DNA of 64,000 nucleotides, taken from contig NZ_AP025158.1 of the NCBI RefSeq assembly GCF_019974155.1, forward strand, positions 1,550,001 to 1,614,000. The letters are read 5' to 3'. Source of the DNA: Thermus thermophilus. GTDB lineage: Bacteria > Deinococcota > Deinococci > Deinococcales > Thermaceae. The notes under the pieces are model-generated. The model ran no database searches, was not told where the DNA came from, and saw only the letters and a program-made list of their open reading frames with translations. A program made the translations under genes and the position numbers. The number at the start of each line of letters is the position of its first letter. The first letter of the stretch is position 1. Shown in pieces: positions 9,063 to 17,424 of this stretch.

Positions 9063-10723
9063 TACTCCACCACCTTAAACCCCAAGGCCTCGGCCCGCTC
9101 CACGAAGAACTGGATGTTCTCCGCCCTGACCTCCCCGCCGAGGCTTTTCCGGTCAAAGGCCTCCTCCGCCGCCAGGATCATGGTCTCGGCAAGGCAGGCG
9201 GGGACCTGGTCGGGGGCGCCGAAGTGGAGGTCCAGGGTGGCCCTCGCCTCCCCGGGAAGCCGCACCACCCCCCCGGGGATCACCCTTACCCCCGGCACCT
9301 CCCTGACGGAGGGGTGGACGTCGGGGGGGACGCCCTCGTCGTAGATCCAGGCCCCGGGCTTCACGTGCTCGGGGTAGATCACGGGGTTGGGGTCGCTGGT
9401 GGCGGTGAAGACGAGGTCCGCCTCCCGGATGGCGGCGACCTCCGTGGTGGCCAGGATCTCGGGGGCCTCCCCCTTTCTTTCCAGGTTCTTCCTGAGGCTT
9501 TCCGCCGCCCGCTCAAGCCTTTCCAGGTCCCGCCCCACCAGGATGAGCCGCCCCACCAAGGGGGCGATCTGCCGGGCGATGCCGAAGGCCACCACCCCGT
9601 TCGCCCCCACCACGGCCGCCGTGACGGCCTTCAGGTCCTTGCCGCTTTGGGCGAAGTGGGCGAGGATCCTGGGGATGGCCGCGCGGACGGTGCCCGCGGT
9701 GTAGGCCCCGCCGTTCGTCACCTCAATGCCCGGCACGGCCTCCTGCACCCTCTTCCCCTTCTCCCCCACCACGCTCCAGAAGGCCCCGAGGCCCACCACC
9801 GTGGCCCCGAGCTCCTGAGCAAGCCGCGCCCCCTGGATGGCCCGCCGCACGGCGAGCTCCGGCTTGGCCTTGATCTGGTGGGGAAGGAGGGGGGCGGAGA
9901 GGAGGTGGCATAGGACCTCCCGCCCGTCCGCCGTCCGCACCCCCCGCACCTCCCCCACCTTCATGGGGCGGAAGCGCTCGGCGAGGCGCTCTATCCACTC
10001 CTGCTTAAGGAGGCCCAGGCGCACCAGGGGCCTGAGCCAGCGGAAGCGGGGGCTCTGCCAGAAGTCCTCCACGGTGAGGGGGTGGATGAGGAAGGCGCAG
10101 ACCACCTGCTTCTCCGAGGGGAGGGGCAGGGGCTCGCCGAGCCTGGGCTCCGTGCCCTCGAGGATCCGCCCCAGGTTCTCCTTGTAGCGCCAGAGGGCGA
10201 GGAGAAGAAGGGCAAAGGCGAGGAACTTTTCCCCAAGGCCAAACCCCCCGAAGAGCACCACCCCCAAAAGCCCCAGGGGAAGCCCCAAGGCGGCCAAGGA
10301 GGCGTAGCCGGTGAGGGCGTAGAGGACGAGGCCCAAGGCCACGGGGACGAGGCCTAAGGCGGGGGGAAGGGGAAGGCCGGAGAGGATCCCGAGGAGGACC
10401 CCCGCCCCCTTGGCCCTTAGGGGCCAGGGGTCCCGGAAGAAAAGGGGGTAGAGGTGGCCCAGGTAGACCGCCACCCCCAAGGCGAGAAGCCCGGCAAAGT
10501 CCAGCCCCAAGGCCCGCCCCAGGAGGAGAGGCAGGTAGCCCTTGAGGAAGTCCAGGAGGAAGGAGAGGAGGAGAAGGCCCAGGCCCAGGCGCCTCAGGGC
10601 GCTTTCCAGGCCCAGGGTGTAGGGGCTTGCCGTGCGCAGGTCCACCCCGCGCCGCCTGGCGAGCCAATACCCCAAAGGCAACGCCCCCACGAGGTAGGCG
10701 AGGGGAAGGAGAAGCGCGGTCAT
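9062..10723 (-). CDS. Fusion of a PlsY-like membrane domain with an acyl-ACP-reductase-like domain
   Basis: The 553-residue protein joins two families. Residues 1-205 form a multi-helix membrane domain of PlsY type (acyl-phosphate:glycerol-3-phosphate acyltransferase): GHLYPLFFR matches motif 2 and RYKENLGRILEGTEPR matches motif 3, but motif 1 (normally SGNPGATN) is replaced by SPYTLGLES and the GGKG loop is weak. Residues 205-553 resemble long-chain fatty acyl-ACP reductase (AAR, cyanobacterial aldehyde-forming type): AVVGANGVVAFG binds NAD(P)H, VTNGGAYTAG follows AAR, and VPACLAETM holds the catalytic-type Cys510. The ATG overlaps the previous stop (ATGA). No frameshift or stop separates the domains. 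Function is unproved; lipid aldehyde or ether/diol lipid synthesis is a guess. Confidence 0.8.
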   Translation of the reverse strand: MTALLLPLAYLVGALPLGYWLARRRGVDLRTASPYTLGLESALRRLGLGLLLLSFLLDFLKGYLPLLLGRALGLDFAGLLALGVAVYLGHLYPLFFRDPWPLRAKGAGVLLGILSGLPLPPALGLVPVALGLVLYALTGYASLAALGLPLGLLGVVLFGGFGLGEKFLAFALLLLALWRYKENLGRILEGTEPRLGEPLPLPSEKQVVCAFLIHPLTVEDFWQSPRFRWLRPLVRLGLLKQEWIERLAERFRPMKVGEVRGVRTADGREVLCHLLSAPLLPHQIKAKPELAVRRAIQGARLAQELGATVVGLGAFWSVVGEKGKRVQEAVPGIEVTNGGAYTAGTVRAAIPRILAHFAQSGKDLKAVTAAVVGANGVVAFGIARQIAPLVGRLILVGRDLERLERAAESLRKNLERKGEAPEILATTEVAAIREADLVFTATSDPNPVIYPEHVKPGAWIYDEGVPPDVHPSVREVPGVRVIPGGVVRLPGEARATLDLHFGAPDQVPACLAETMILAAEEAFDRKSLGGEVRAENIQFFVERAEALGFKVVE

Positions 10724-11190
10724 CGCAGGTAGTTTAGCCCGTACACCGTCCCCCCCGTGAGGAGGAGGACGAGGAGGCCCGCCGCCAAGACCCCCAAGGA
10801 GATGGCGAGAAGGGCGTAGCGCCGTTTAAGCCCGAGGACCACGGCGAGCACCGCCCCGCTCCAGGCCCCGGTCCCCGGCAGGGGCACGGCCACGAAGAGG
10901 AAGAGGCCCAAGGCCCCCAGGCGCTGGACCTGCTCCTCGCCCCTCAGGCGCACCCGGGCCTCGAGGGCCCGCCACGCCCGGGCGAAAAGGGGCACCCGGG
11001 TGGCGACCCCCACCGCCCAGGGCAGGAGCCAAAGGGCCAGGGGCACCACGAGGAGGTTCCCCAAGAGGGCCCAAAGGAAGCTCTGCCAAGGGGAAAGGCC
11101 CAGGGCCACCCCTAGGGGAATCGCCCCCCTGAGCTCCACCACCGGGAGGGCCGCCACCAGAAGGACGTAGACCTCAGGAGGGACGGGCAT
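10720..11190 (-). CDS. Small multidrug export family membrane protein (COG2426)
   Basis: A 156-residue, mostly hydrophobic protein with about four to five membrane helices. The start VYVLLVAALPVVELRGAIPLG and the loop VPLPGTGAWSGA match the COG2426 'putative small multi-drug export' family (Sm_multidrug_ex domain); the transported compound is unknown. Its ATG stands immediately after the rplT terminator, and its TGA overlaps the ATG of the fusion gene, so it heads a three-gene operon with the fusion gene and mqnB. Confidence 0.75.
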   Translation of the reverse strand: MPVPPEVYVLLVAALPVVELRGAIPLGVALGLSPWQSFLWALLGNLLVVPLALWLLPWAVGVATRVPLFARAWRALEARVRLRGEEQVQRLGALGLFLFVAVPLPGTGAWSGAVLAVVLGLKRRYALLAISLGVLAAGLLVLLLTGGTVYGLNYLR

Positions 11191-11220
11191 AAGAGGGAGG
11201 CGCCGGGGCTCCCCGGCGCC
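11189..11220 (-). terminator. Intrinsic terminator after rplT
   Basis: A perfect 10-bp inverted repeat GGCGCCGGGG / CCCCGGCGCC (11199-11220) with a short loop; on the minus strand it is followed by TCCCTCTTA. It separates the ribosomal operon from the COG2426 gene. Confidence 0.7.
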
Positions 11221-11232
11221 TCTAAGGGCCTT

Positions 11233-11589
11233 TTAGCCCTGGGCGGCCTTGGCCCGCTCCACCAGCTCGGCGAAGACCTGGGGCTCCCGCACCGCGAGGT
11301 CCGCCAGGTTCTTCCGGTCCACCTCAATCCCCGCCTTCTTCAGCCCGTGGATGAAGGTGGAGTAGTTAAGCCCGTGCTGGCGGCAAGCGGCGTTGATGCG
11401 CACGATCCAGAGCCTGCGGAAGTCCCGCTTCCTACGCTTGCGGTGGGCGTAGGCGTAGTTCCCCGCGGCGAACAGGGTCTCCCGGGCCTTGCGGAAGCTC
11501 TTGGAGCGCAGGCCCCAGTACCCCTTGGCCAGCTTCAGGATCTTCTTGTGCTTCCTGCGGCGGACGACACCGGTCTTGGCGCGCGGCAT
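11233..11589 (-). CDS. rplT: 50S ribosomal protein L20
   Basis: A 118-residue basic protein with the full L20 sequence ([19 protein letters not shown] start, [16 protein letters not shown] in the middle, [16 protein letters not shown] near the end). L20 is needed for early 50S assembly and in bacteria represses the infC-rpmI-rplT message. It follows rpmI by 11 nt, and an intrinsic terminator lies behind it. Confidence 0.98.
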
Positions 11590-11600
11590 CCTCTACCCCC

Positions 11601-11798
11601 TTACGCGTAGGGGAGGAGGAGCTTGATCCGCTCCGCCTCCGGCTTGGCCAGGACGAACTTCCGCCCCTTCTGGCGGATCTCCTTCCCGGACTTCTGCCAG
11701 TTGAGGTGCCGCTTCCCCGTCTTCATGGCCACCACCTTGCCCGAAGCGGTGATCTTGACCCGCTTCTTGGCGCCCTTGTGGGTCTTCATCTTCGGCAT
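11601..11798 (-). CDS. rpmI: 50S ribosomal protein L35
   Basis: A 65-residue basic protein beginning [21 protein letters not shown], the L35 signature. The ribosome-binding site GGAGGAG lies a few bases before ATG 11798. It is the middle gene of infC-rpmI-rplT; an 88-base space separates it from infC and contains a possible internal promoter and a long-range inverted repeat. Confidence 0.98.
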   Translation of the reverse strand: MPKMKTHKGAKKRVKITASGKVVAMKTGKRHLNWQKSGKEIRQKGRKFVLAKPEAERIKLLLPYA

Positions 11799-11838
11799 AG
11801 CGCTCCTCCGCCCTGGGAAGCGCCCCTGGCGGGGTCTT

Positions 11839-11883
11839 GGGTGCTCCCCAAAGCCTTCCCACTATACCAAAGGGGGGGCACCC
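11839..11883 (-). promoter_or_regulatory. Possible internal promoter / L20 leader element between infC and rpmI
   Basis: On the minus strand an extended -10 (TGG TATAGT, 11869-11861) stands between the arms GGGTGC and GCACCC (11883-11878 and 11844-11839). The arms could form a 6-bp long-range stem. In other bacteria the L20 repressor binds the leader here; whether this fold is that operator is not shown. Confidence 0.35.
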
Positions 11884-11886
11884 GGT

Positions 11887-12402
11887 CTAGGCCGACACCT
11901 TGGCCGGGGCCAGGAGCATGTTCATGTCCCGGCCGAGGATCTCGGGCTTCATCTCCACCACGGCGAGGTCCTTGAGGTCCTCGGCCACGCGGTTGAGAAT
12001 CCTTTCCCCGAACTCGGGGTGGGCCATCTCCCGTCCCCGGAACATGATGGTCACCTTGACCTTGTGGCCCTCCTGCAGGAAGCGCTTGATATGGCCCAGC
12101 TTGGTCTGATAGTCGTGCTCGTCTATCTTGACCCGGAACTTGATGGACTTGACCTCGGTGCGCTTGGCCTTCTTCCGGGCCTCCTTCTCCGCCACCTGCT
12201 GCTCGTAGCGCCACTTGGAGTAGTCCATGATCCGGGCCACGGGCGGATCGGCGTTGGGGCCCACCAGGACCAGGTCCAGGTCCATCTCCTGGGCCAAGCG
12301 CAGGGCCTCCCGGGTGTCCATGATGCCGAGCTGCTTGCCGTCGGGACCGATGACGCGAACCTGTTTGGCGCGTATGCGTTCGTTGGTCAGGTACTCCTTT
12401 AT
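11887..12402 (-). CDS. infC: Translation initiation factor IF-3 with AUA start codon
   Basis: The 171-residue IF-3 begins MKEYLTNERIRAK, the expected family N-terminus, but its first codon is ATA (12402-12400). A GGGAGGTG ribosome-binding site stands 8 nt upstream; the only nearby ATG (12408-12406) is followed at once by TAG. The first in-frame ATG (12321) would delete 27 conserved residues. IF-3 binds the 30S subunit and rejects non-canonical start codons; infC of E. coli uses AUU so that IF-3 represses itself, and the same logic is expected here. It leads infC-rpmI-rplT. Confidence 0.95.
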   Translation of the reverse strand: MKEYLTNERIRAKQVRVIGPDGKQLGIMDTREALRLAQEMDLDLVLVGPNADPPVARIMDYSKWRYEQQVAEKEARKKAKRTEVKSIKFRVKIDEHDYQTKLGHIKRFLQEGHKVKVTIMFRGREMAHPEFGERILNRVAEDLKDLAVVEMKPEILGRDMNMLLAPAKVSA

Positions 12403-12484
12403 CTACATCACCTCCCAGCCCGCTCCGTTCCTCGGTCAAAGGGTTTGCGGGCTAAGGTGAAGTCTAGCAAGAAACCCCCTCGGC

Positions 12485-12490
12485 TACAAT
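12485..12490 (+). promoter_or_regulatory. Leaderless -10 box TACAAT before the enoyl-CoA hydratase
   Basis: TACAAT ends 6 nt before ATG 12497, and there is no Shine-Dalgarno sequence. Confidence 0.55.
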
Positions 12491-12496
12491 GGGGCC

Positions 12497-13258
12497 ATGG
12501 TTCAGGTGGAAAAGGGCCGCGTGGCCGTGGTCTTTCTCAACGATCCGGAAAGGCGCAACCCCCTCTCCCCGGAGATGGCCTCAAGCCTCCTCCAGGCCCT
12601 GGACGACCTGGAGGCCGACCCCGGGGTGCGGGCGGTGGTCCTCACGGGAAGGGGAAAGGCCTTCAGCGCCGGGGCGGACCTCGCCTTTTTGGAGCGGGTC
12701 ACGGAGCTCGGCGCCGAGGAGAACTACCGCCACTCCCTCTCCCTCATGCGCCTCTTCCACCGCGTCTACACCTACCCCAAGCCCACGGTGGCCGCGGTGA
12801 ACGGCCCGGCGGTGGCCGGGGGAGCGGGGCTCGCCACCGCCTGCGACCTGGTGGTCATGGACGAAGAGGCAAGGCTCGGCTACACCGAGGTGAGGATCGG
12901 CTTCGTGGCCGCCTTGGTCTCGGTGATCCTGGTGCGGGCCGTGGGGGAGAAGGCCGCCAAGGACCTCCTCCTCACGGGAAGGCTCGTGGGGGCAGAGGAG
13001 GCCAAGGCCCTGGGCCTGGCAAACCGCATCGCCCCCCCCGGAAAAGCCCTGGAGGAGGCGAAGGCCTTAGCGGAGGAGGTGGCGAAGAACGCCCCCACCT
13101 CCCTCCGCCTCACCAAGGAGCTCCTCCTCTCCTTGCCGGGGATGGGCCTCGAGGACGGCTTCCGCCTCGCCGCCCTGGCCAACGCCTGGGTGCGGGAGAC
13201 CGGGGACCTGAAGGAGGGCATCCGGGCCTTCTTTGAGAAGCGGCCGCCCAGGTTCTGA
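12497..13258 (+). CDS. Enoyl-CoA hydratase/isomerase family protein
   Basis: A 253-residue crotonase-fold protein: GKAFSAGADLAF forms the first oxyanion-hole loop, NGPAVAGGAGLATACDLVV the second, and GYTEVRIGFVAA follows. The catalytic Glu of classic hydratases (at the GxxExxxG-type position) is ambiguous here, with TEVRIGF carrying the likely Glu. Members hydrate trans-2-enoyl-CoA in beta-oxidation or act on other acyl-CoAs; the substrate is not evident. It is divergent from infC, and glnS follows with its own -10. Confidence 0.88.
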   Translation: MVQVEKGRVAVVFLNDPERRNPLSPEMASSLLQALDDLEADPGVRAVVLTGRGKAFSAGADLAFLERVTELGAEENYRHSLSLMRLFHRVYTYPKPTVAAVNGPAVAGGAGLATACDLVVMDEEARLGYTEVRIGFVAALVSVILVRAVGEKAAKDLLLTGRLVGAEEAKALGLANRIAPPGKALEEAKALAEEVAKNAPTSLRLTKELLLSLPGMGLEDGFRLAALANAWVRETGDLKEGIRAFFEKRPPRF

Positions 13259-13259
13259 G

Positions 13260-13265
13260 TAGACT
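13260..13265 (+). promoter_or_regulatory. Leaderless -10 box TAGACT before glnS
   Basis: TAGACT overlaps the stop codon of the preceding gene and ends 6 nt before ATG 13272. There is no ribosome-binding site, so glnS probably has its own leaderless transcript. Confidence 0.5.
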
Positions 13266-13271
13266 CTCCTT

Positions 13272-14918
13272 ATGGGCCTTGTCCCCGAGTGCTTCATCAC
13301 CGAGATCGTGGAGCGGGACCTCAAGGAGGGGAAGTACGCCAAGCTCGTCACCCGCTTTCCCCCGGAGCCCAACGGCTACCTCCACATCGGCCACGCCCGG
13401 AGCCTCGTCTTGAACTTCGGCCTCGCCCTGGACTACGGCGGGGAGTGCAACCTGCGCTTTGACGACACCAACCCCGAGACGGAGAAGGAGGAGTACGCCC
13501 GGGCCATTGAGGAGGACGTGCGCTGGCTGGGCTTCACGCCCACCCGGGTCCTCTATGCCTCGGACTACTTTGAGAGGATGTACCAATGCGCCCTGGTCCT
13601 CATCCGGGAGGGCAAGGCCTACGTGGACGACCTCCCCGAGGAGGAGATGAGCGCCCTAAGGGCCCAGGGGAAGCCGAGCCCCTACCGAGAAAGGAGCGTG
13701 GAGGAGAACCTGGAGCTCTTTGAGAGGATGCGCCGGGGGGAGTTGCCCACGGGAAGCCGGGTCTTGAGGGCCAAGATTGACCCCGCCCACCCCAACTTCA
13801 AGCTCCGCGACCCCGTGCTCTACCGCATCGTCCACGCCCCCCACTACCACGTTGGGGACAAGTGGGTCATCTACCCCATGTACGACTTCGCCCATCCCCT
13901 GGAGGACTTCATAGAGGGGGTCACCCACTCCCTCTGCACCCTGGAGTTTGAGAACAACCGCGCCGTCTACGACTGGGTCATTGAGAACCTCAAGGGGAAG
14001 TGCGGGCTTCCCACCTCCCCCAGGCCCCACCAGTACGAGTTCGCCCGGCTGGACCTAAGCCACACCGTGCTCTCCAAGAGGAAGCTCATCAGGCTGGTGG
14101 AAGGGGGGTACGTCTCGGGCTGGGACGACCCCAGGCTCCCCACCCTGAGGGGCCTGAGGCGAAGGGGGGTGAGGCCCGAGGCCATCGTGGAGTTCGTGCG
14201 CAAGACGGGGATCTCCCGCAACGAGGCCCAGATTGAGATGGACCTCTTTGAGGAGGTGGTGCGGGACGACCTGAACCCCATCGCCCCCAGGGTCTTGGGC
14301 GTGGTGGAGCCCCTGAAGGTGGTCCTCACCAACTACGAGGGGGAGGAGTGGCTCGAGGCCCCCTACTGGCCCCGGGACATCCCCAAGGAGGGAAGCCGGC
14401 CCCTTCCCTTCTCCCCGGAGCTCTACATTGAGCGCACGGACTTCAGCCTCAACCCCCCTAAAGGTTGGAAGCGCCTCGCCCCGGGGCAGAGGGTGCGCCT
14501 GAGGCACGCCTACGTCATAGAGCTTGAGGACGTGGTGGAAGAGGGGGGCGAGGTGAGGCTCCTCAAGGCCCGGATCGTCCCCGGCACCCTGGGGGCGAAC
14601 CCCGAGGACGGGGTCAGGCCCAAGGGGGTGATCCACTGGGTCTCCGCCCGCCACGCCCTCCCCGTGGAGTTTAGGCTCTACGGCAGGCTCTTCCGCACCA
14701 AGGACCCGGAGGAGGGGGGAGACTTCCTGCAAAACCTCAACCCCGAGGCCCTTGTGGTGAAGCGGGGCTTCATTGAGCCGAGCGTGGCCCAGGGCCCCAA
14801 GGACACCCGCTACCAGCTGGAGCGGCTTGGCTACTTCTGGCAAGACCCCGTGGACTCGAGGCCCGAGGCCCTGGTGATGAACCGCATCGTACCCCTAAAA
14901 GAGGGTTACAGGGTCTGA
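13272..14918 (+). CDS. glnS: Glutaminyl-tRNA synthetase
   Basis: The 548-residue class I synthetase has the HIGH motif in GYLHIGHAR (about residue 40), the KMSKS equivalent VLSKRKL (about 265), the RFDDTNPE motif and the C-terminal anticodon-binding beta barrels. It charges tRNA-Gln directly, a mostly gamma-proteobacterial and Deinococcus-Thermus trait obtained by ancient transfer; Thermus also keeps GatCAB. It lacks the extra Yqey-like C-terminal domain of Deinococcus GlnRS. A REP-like hairpin follows the stop. Confidence 0.97.
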   Translation: MGLVPECFITEIVERDLKEGKYAKLVTRFPPEPNGYLHIGHARSLVLNFGLALDYGGECNLRFDDTNPETEKEEYARAIEEDVRWLGFTPTRVLYASDYFERMYQCALVLIREGKAYVDDLPEEEMSALRAQGKPSPYRERSVEENLELFERMRRGELPTGSRVLRAKIDPAHPNFKLRDPVLYRIVHAPHYHVGDKWVIYPMYDFAHPLEDFIEGVTHSLCTLEFENNRAVYDWVIENLKGKCGLPTSPRPHQYEFARLDLSHTVLSKRKLIRLVEGGYVSGWDDPRLPTLRGLRRRGVRPEAIVEFVRKTGISRNEAQIEMDLFEEVVRDDLNPIAPRVLGVVEPLKVVLTNYEGEEWLEAPYWPRDIPKEGSRPLPFSPELYIERTDFSLNPPKGWKRLAPGQRVRLRHAYVIELEDVVEEGGEVRLLKARIVPGTLGANPEDGVRPKGVIHWVSARHALPVEFRLYGRLFRTKDPEEGGDFLQNLNPEALVVKRGFIEPSVAQGPKDTRYQLERLGYFWQDPVDSRPEALVMNRIVPLKEGYRV

Positions 14919-14951
14919 CCCCGTTCGGCCGCCGCCGGACATCCCCGGGTC

Positions 14952-14979
14952 CCCCATGCCGGCCTTGGCCAGCATGGGG
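14952..14979. repeat. Recurrent 28-nt hairpin element, copy 1
   Basis: CCCCATGC at 14952-14959 pairs with GCATGGGG at 14972-14979 around CGGC-CTTG-GCCA (one mismatch). It lies 33 nt after glnS and is followed by TCGCTTTAA; it probably ends transcription. See copies at 28147, 36010 and 58293. Confidence 0.75.
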
Positions 14980-14984
14980 TCGCT

Positions 14985-15413
14985 TTAAAGCCCCACGCTC
15001 ACCCCCAAGGCCAGGCCCACGCCGAAGGATTGGACCGGGGCCAGGTAGTAGACGGGCTGGACCTCCAGGTAGGCCCCCAGGAGGGGCAGGGGCAGGTTGA
15101 GCCAGGTGCCGAGGACCATCCGCACGCCCCCCTGGCCCCGCCCCTCCTGGGGGAAGGTGAGGGCAGGCCCCGTGCCGTAGAAGCCCCCAAGGCCCAGGTA
15201 GAGGTCGGTGAGGGGCACCTTGAGGAGGAGGTCCACCCCGCCCCCCAAGGCCTCGAGGCCCACCCCCCCGTAGGCCCGCCCGTCCAGGAGAAGGGGAAGG
15301 AGGGGGAAGCGCACCCCCCCTTGGAGGCCGAAGGGGCTCCCCACGCTGAGCTCGGCCCGCTGGGCCACGCCGAAGGCCAAGACCAGAAAAAGGGCCGCCA
15401 AAAGCCTACGCAC
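14985..15413 (-). CDS. Secreted/outer-membrane small protein of unknown function
   Basis: The 142-residue protein begins with a signal peptide (MRRLLAALFLVLAFGVAQ) and continues with alternating short, glycine-rich hydrophobic strands (GGVGLEALGGGVDLLLK, LYLGLGGFYG) typical of a small beta barrel or periplasmic beta protein. No named domain is recognised. It overlaps the upstream gene by 8 bases. Convergent with glnS. Confidence 0.65.
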   Translation of the reverse strand: MRRLLAALFLVLAFGVAQRAELSVGSPFGLQGGVRFPLLPLLLDGRAYGGVGLEALGGGVDLLLKVPLTDLYLGLGGFYGTGPALTFPQEGRGQGGVRMVLGTWLNLPLPLLGAYLEVQPVYYLAPVQSFGVGLALGVSVGL

Positions 15414-15717
15414 GCCGCACCTCCTCTAGAAGGTCCTCCACCTTGGCCACCTGCGCCCGGTGGGTCCCGGGGCGGTAGTCCACCATGACCGCCTCCACCT
15501 GGAGCATCCCGAGGGCCCTCAAGAAGGCCTCCTTCAGGGCCCGGCTCTCCAAGGCGCTCACCCGCATCCCCAGGTGGGGGTGGTGGGCCAGGAAGGCCTC
15601 GGCCAACTCCCGGCTGGTCCAGATGCCGGAAAGCCTCTCCCCCAAGGCCTCCACCACCAGGTGCTCCCCCGGGTCTCCCTCCAAAACGTACCAGGTCCCG
15701 GAAAGGTCGGGCGCCAC
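15406..15717 (-). CDS. Small Thermus protein, possibly DUF3234
   Basis: A 103-residue protein (opening MAPDLSGTWYVLEGDPGEHL) with an alpha/beta pattern and no membrane segment. I recall a Thermus structural-genomics family, DUF3234, of this size and start, but the match is from memory. Its function is unknown. It overlaps the next gene downstream by 8 bases, suggesting coupled translation, and is divergent from the TlyA gene with 17 bases between starts. Confidence 0.7.
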   Translation of the reverse strand: MAPDLSGTWYVLEGDPGEHLVVEALGERLSGIWTSRELAEAFLAHHPHLGMRVSALESRALKEAFLRALGMLQVEAVMVDYRPGTHRAQVAKVEDLLEEVRRA

Positions 15718-15722
15718 CCCCC

Positions 15723-15728
15723 CATAAT
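15723..15728 (+). promoter_or_regulatory. Leaderless -10 box CATAAT before tlyA
   Basis: CATAAT ends 6 nt before the GTG start at 15735; there is no ribosome-binding site. Confidence 0.5.
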
Positions 15729-15734
15729 ACCCTT

Positions 15735-16442
15735 GTGCGCCTGGACCGCTATTTGGTGGAACGGGGCCTGGTGGAAAGCCGGGAGAAGGCCAAGCGCCTG
15801 ATCCAGGAGGGCAAGGTGCGGGTGGGGGGCAAGGTGGTGCAAAAGCCCGCCCACCCCGTGCCCGAAGGCGCCGCCGTGGAGCTCTTGGAGGAGGAGCGCT
15901 ACGTGGGCCGGGGGGCCTACAAGCTCCTCGGGGCCCTCTCCGCCTTCCCCGTGGCGGTGGAGGGAAAGGTGTGCGCCGACCTCGGGGCGGGCACCGGGGG
16001 GTTCACGCAGGTCCTTTTGGAGCGAGGGGCGAGGCGGGTCTACGCCGTGGACGTGGGCAAGGGCCAGCTCCACCCCCGCCTCCGGGAAGACCCCCGGGTG
16101 GTGGCCCTGGAGGAAGAGGACGCCCGCACCCTGGTCCTGCCCGAGCCCGTGGACCTCGTGGTGATGGACGTTTCCTTCATCTCCTCCACCCTCCTCCTCC
16201 CCAAGGTCCTGGAGCTCCTCAAGCCCCAAGGGGAGGCCCTGGTCCTGGTGAAGCCTCAGTTTGAGCTGGGGCCCAAGGCCCACAAGGGGGTGGTGCGGGA
16301 GGAGGCCAAGCGGCGGGAGGCCCTAAGGCGGGTGCGGGAAAAGGCCTTGGCCCTGGGCTTCCAGGCCCTGGGGGAAGGGGAAAGCCCCCTCCCGGGGAAG
16401 GAGGGGAACCTGGAGTACTGGCTTTGGCTCAGGCGCCCTTAA
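15735..16442 (+). CDS. tlyA: TlyA family rRNA 2'-O-methyltransferase
   Basis: The 235-residue protein has an N-terminal S4-like RNA-binding domain ([20 protein letters not shown], residues 1-60) and an FtsJ/RrmJ-type methyltransferase domain: [16 protein letters not shown] (SAM loop), [20 protein letters not shown] and LVKPQFE supply the K-D-K-E-type catalytic set. TlyA enzymes methylate C1409 of 16S and in some species C1920 of 23S rRNA, and can confer capreomycin sensitivity. The GTG start is leaderless. Its last 14 bases overlap the convergent asd gene. Confidence 0.9.
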   Translation: MRLDRYLVERGLVESREKAKRLIQEGKVRVGGKVVQKPAHPVPEGAAVELLEEERYVGRGAYKLLGALSAFPVAVEGKVCADLGAGTGGFTQVLLERGARRVYAVDVGKGQLHPRLREDPRVVALEEEDARTLVLPEPVDLVVMDVSFISSTLLLPKVLELLKPQGEALVLVKPQFELGPKAHKGVVREEAKRREALRRVREKALALGFQALGEGESPLPGKEGNLEYWLWLRRP

Positions 16443-17424
16443 GCCACTCCTCGGCGATCTGCACGGCGTTTAGGGCGGCCCCCTTCAGGAGCTGGTCCCC
16501 CACCACGAAGAAGTCCAGGCCGTTCTCAAAGGCGAGGCTTTTCCGGATCCTCCCCACCTCCACGTCCCACTTGCCGCTTGCGGTGAGGGGCATGGGGTAG
16601 CGCTTGGCCCCGGGCTCGTCCACCACCTCCACCCCCGGGGCCTCCTCGAGGACCTCCCGGGCCGCCTCCGGGGTCACGGGGCGGGCGAACTCCACGCTCA
16701 CCGCCTCGGCGTGGGCCCTTAGGGTGGGCACCCGCACCGCCGTGGCGCTGATCCTAATGGTGTCGTCCCCGAAGATCTTGTGGGTCTCCCAGACCACCTT
16801 CATCTCCTCGCGGGTGTAGCCGTTCTCCTGGAAGGCGTCAATGTGGGGGATGACGTTGAAGGGCAGGGGGTGGGCGAAGGCCTCGGCCTTGGGGGCCTCC
16901 CCGTGGAGGAAGCGGTGGGTCTCGGTAAGGAGCTCCTCCATGGCCTTGGCCCCGGCCCCGGAAGCCGCCTGGTAGGTGGCCACGATGACCCGCTTGGCCT
17001 GAAAGGCCCGGTGCAGGGGCCAAAGGGCCATGGCCAGGATGGCCGTGGTGCAGTTGGGGTTGGCGATGATCCCCCGGTGCTGAAAGATCTTCTCCCGGTT
17101 CACCTCGGGCACCACCAGGGGCACCCAGGGCTCGTAGCGCCAGGCGCTGGAGTTGTCCACCACCAGGGCCCCGCCCTCCGCCCAAACCGGGGCGAGGGCC
17201 TTGGAGACCGCCCCCCCGGCGCTCGCCAGGACGAGGTCCACAGGCAAAGGCCCCTCGGGCAGGGGCTCCACGGGGACCTCCTCGCCCCTAAAGGGAAGGC
17301 GCACCCCGGCGGAGCGGGGGGAGGCGTAGAGCCTGAGGTCGCTTAGGGGAAAGTTTCGGGCCTCGAGGACCTTGAGGATCTCCCGCCCCACGGCCCCCGT
17401 GGCCCCCACCACGGCCACCCTCAT
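16429..17424 (-). CDS. asd: Aspartate-semialdehyde dehydrogenase
   Basis: A 331-residue enzyme with the NADP loop [14 protein letters not shown], the catalytic Cys in [10 protein letters not shown] (about residue 125), the His of the HAEAVSVEF region and family-typical length. It reduces aspartyl phosphate to aspartate semialdehyde, the step after aspartate kinase (lysC lies at 28.3-29.5 kb). The start is ATG 17424, which overlaps the TGA of the small upstream gene (ATGA), implying coupling. Longer in-frame starts run antisense and lack homology. Confidence 0.95.
   Translation of the reverse strand: MRVAVVGATGAVGREILKVLEARNFPLSDLRLYASPRSAGVRLPFRGEEVPVEPLPEGPLPVDLVLASAGGAVSKALAPVWAEGGALVVDNSSAWRYEPWVPLVVPEVNREKIFQHRGIIANPNCTTAILAMALWPLHRAFQAKRVIVATYQAASGAGAKAMEELLTETHRFLHGEAPKAEAFAHPLPFNVIPHIDAFQENGYTREEMKVVWETHKIFGDDTIRISATAVRVPTLRAHAEAVSVEFARPVTPEAAREVLEEAPGVEVVDEPGAKRYPMPLTASGKWDVEVGRIRKSLAFENGLDFFVVGDQLLKGAALNAVQIAEEWLKGA

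Noticed and set aside
12406-12408. ATG immediately upstream of infC as start codon
   Set aside because: It is followed at once by TAG and is out of the IF-3 frame.
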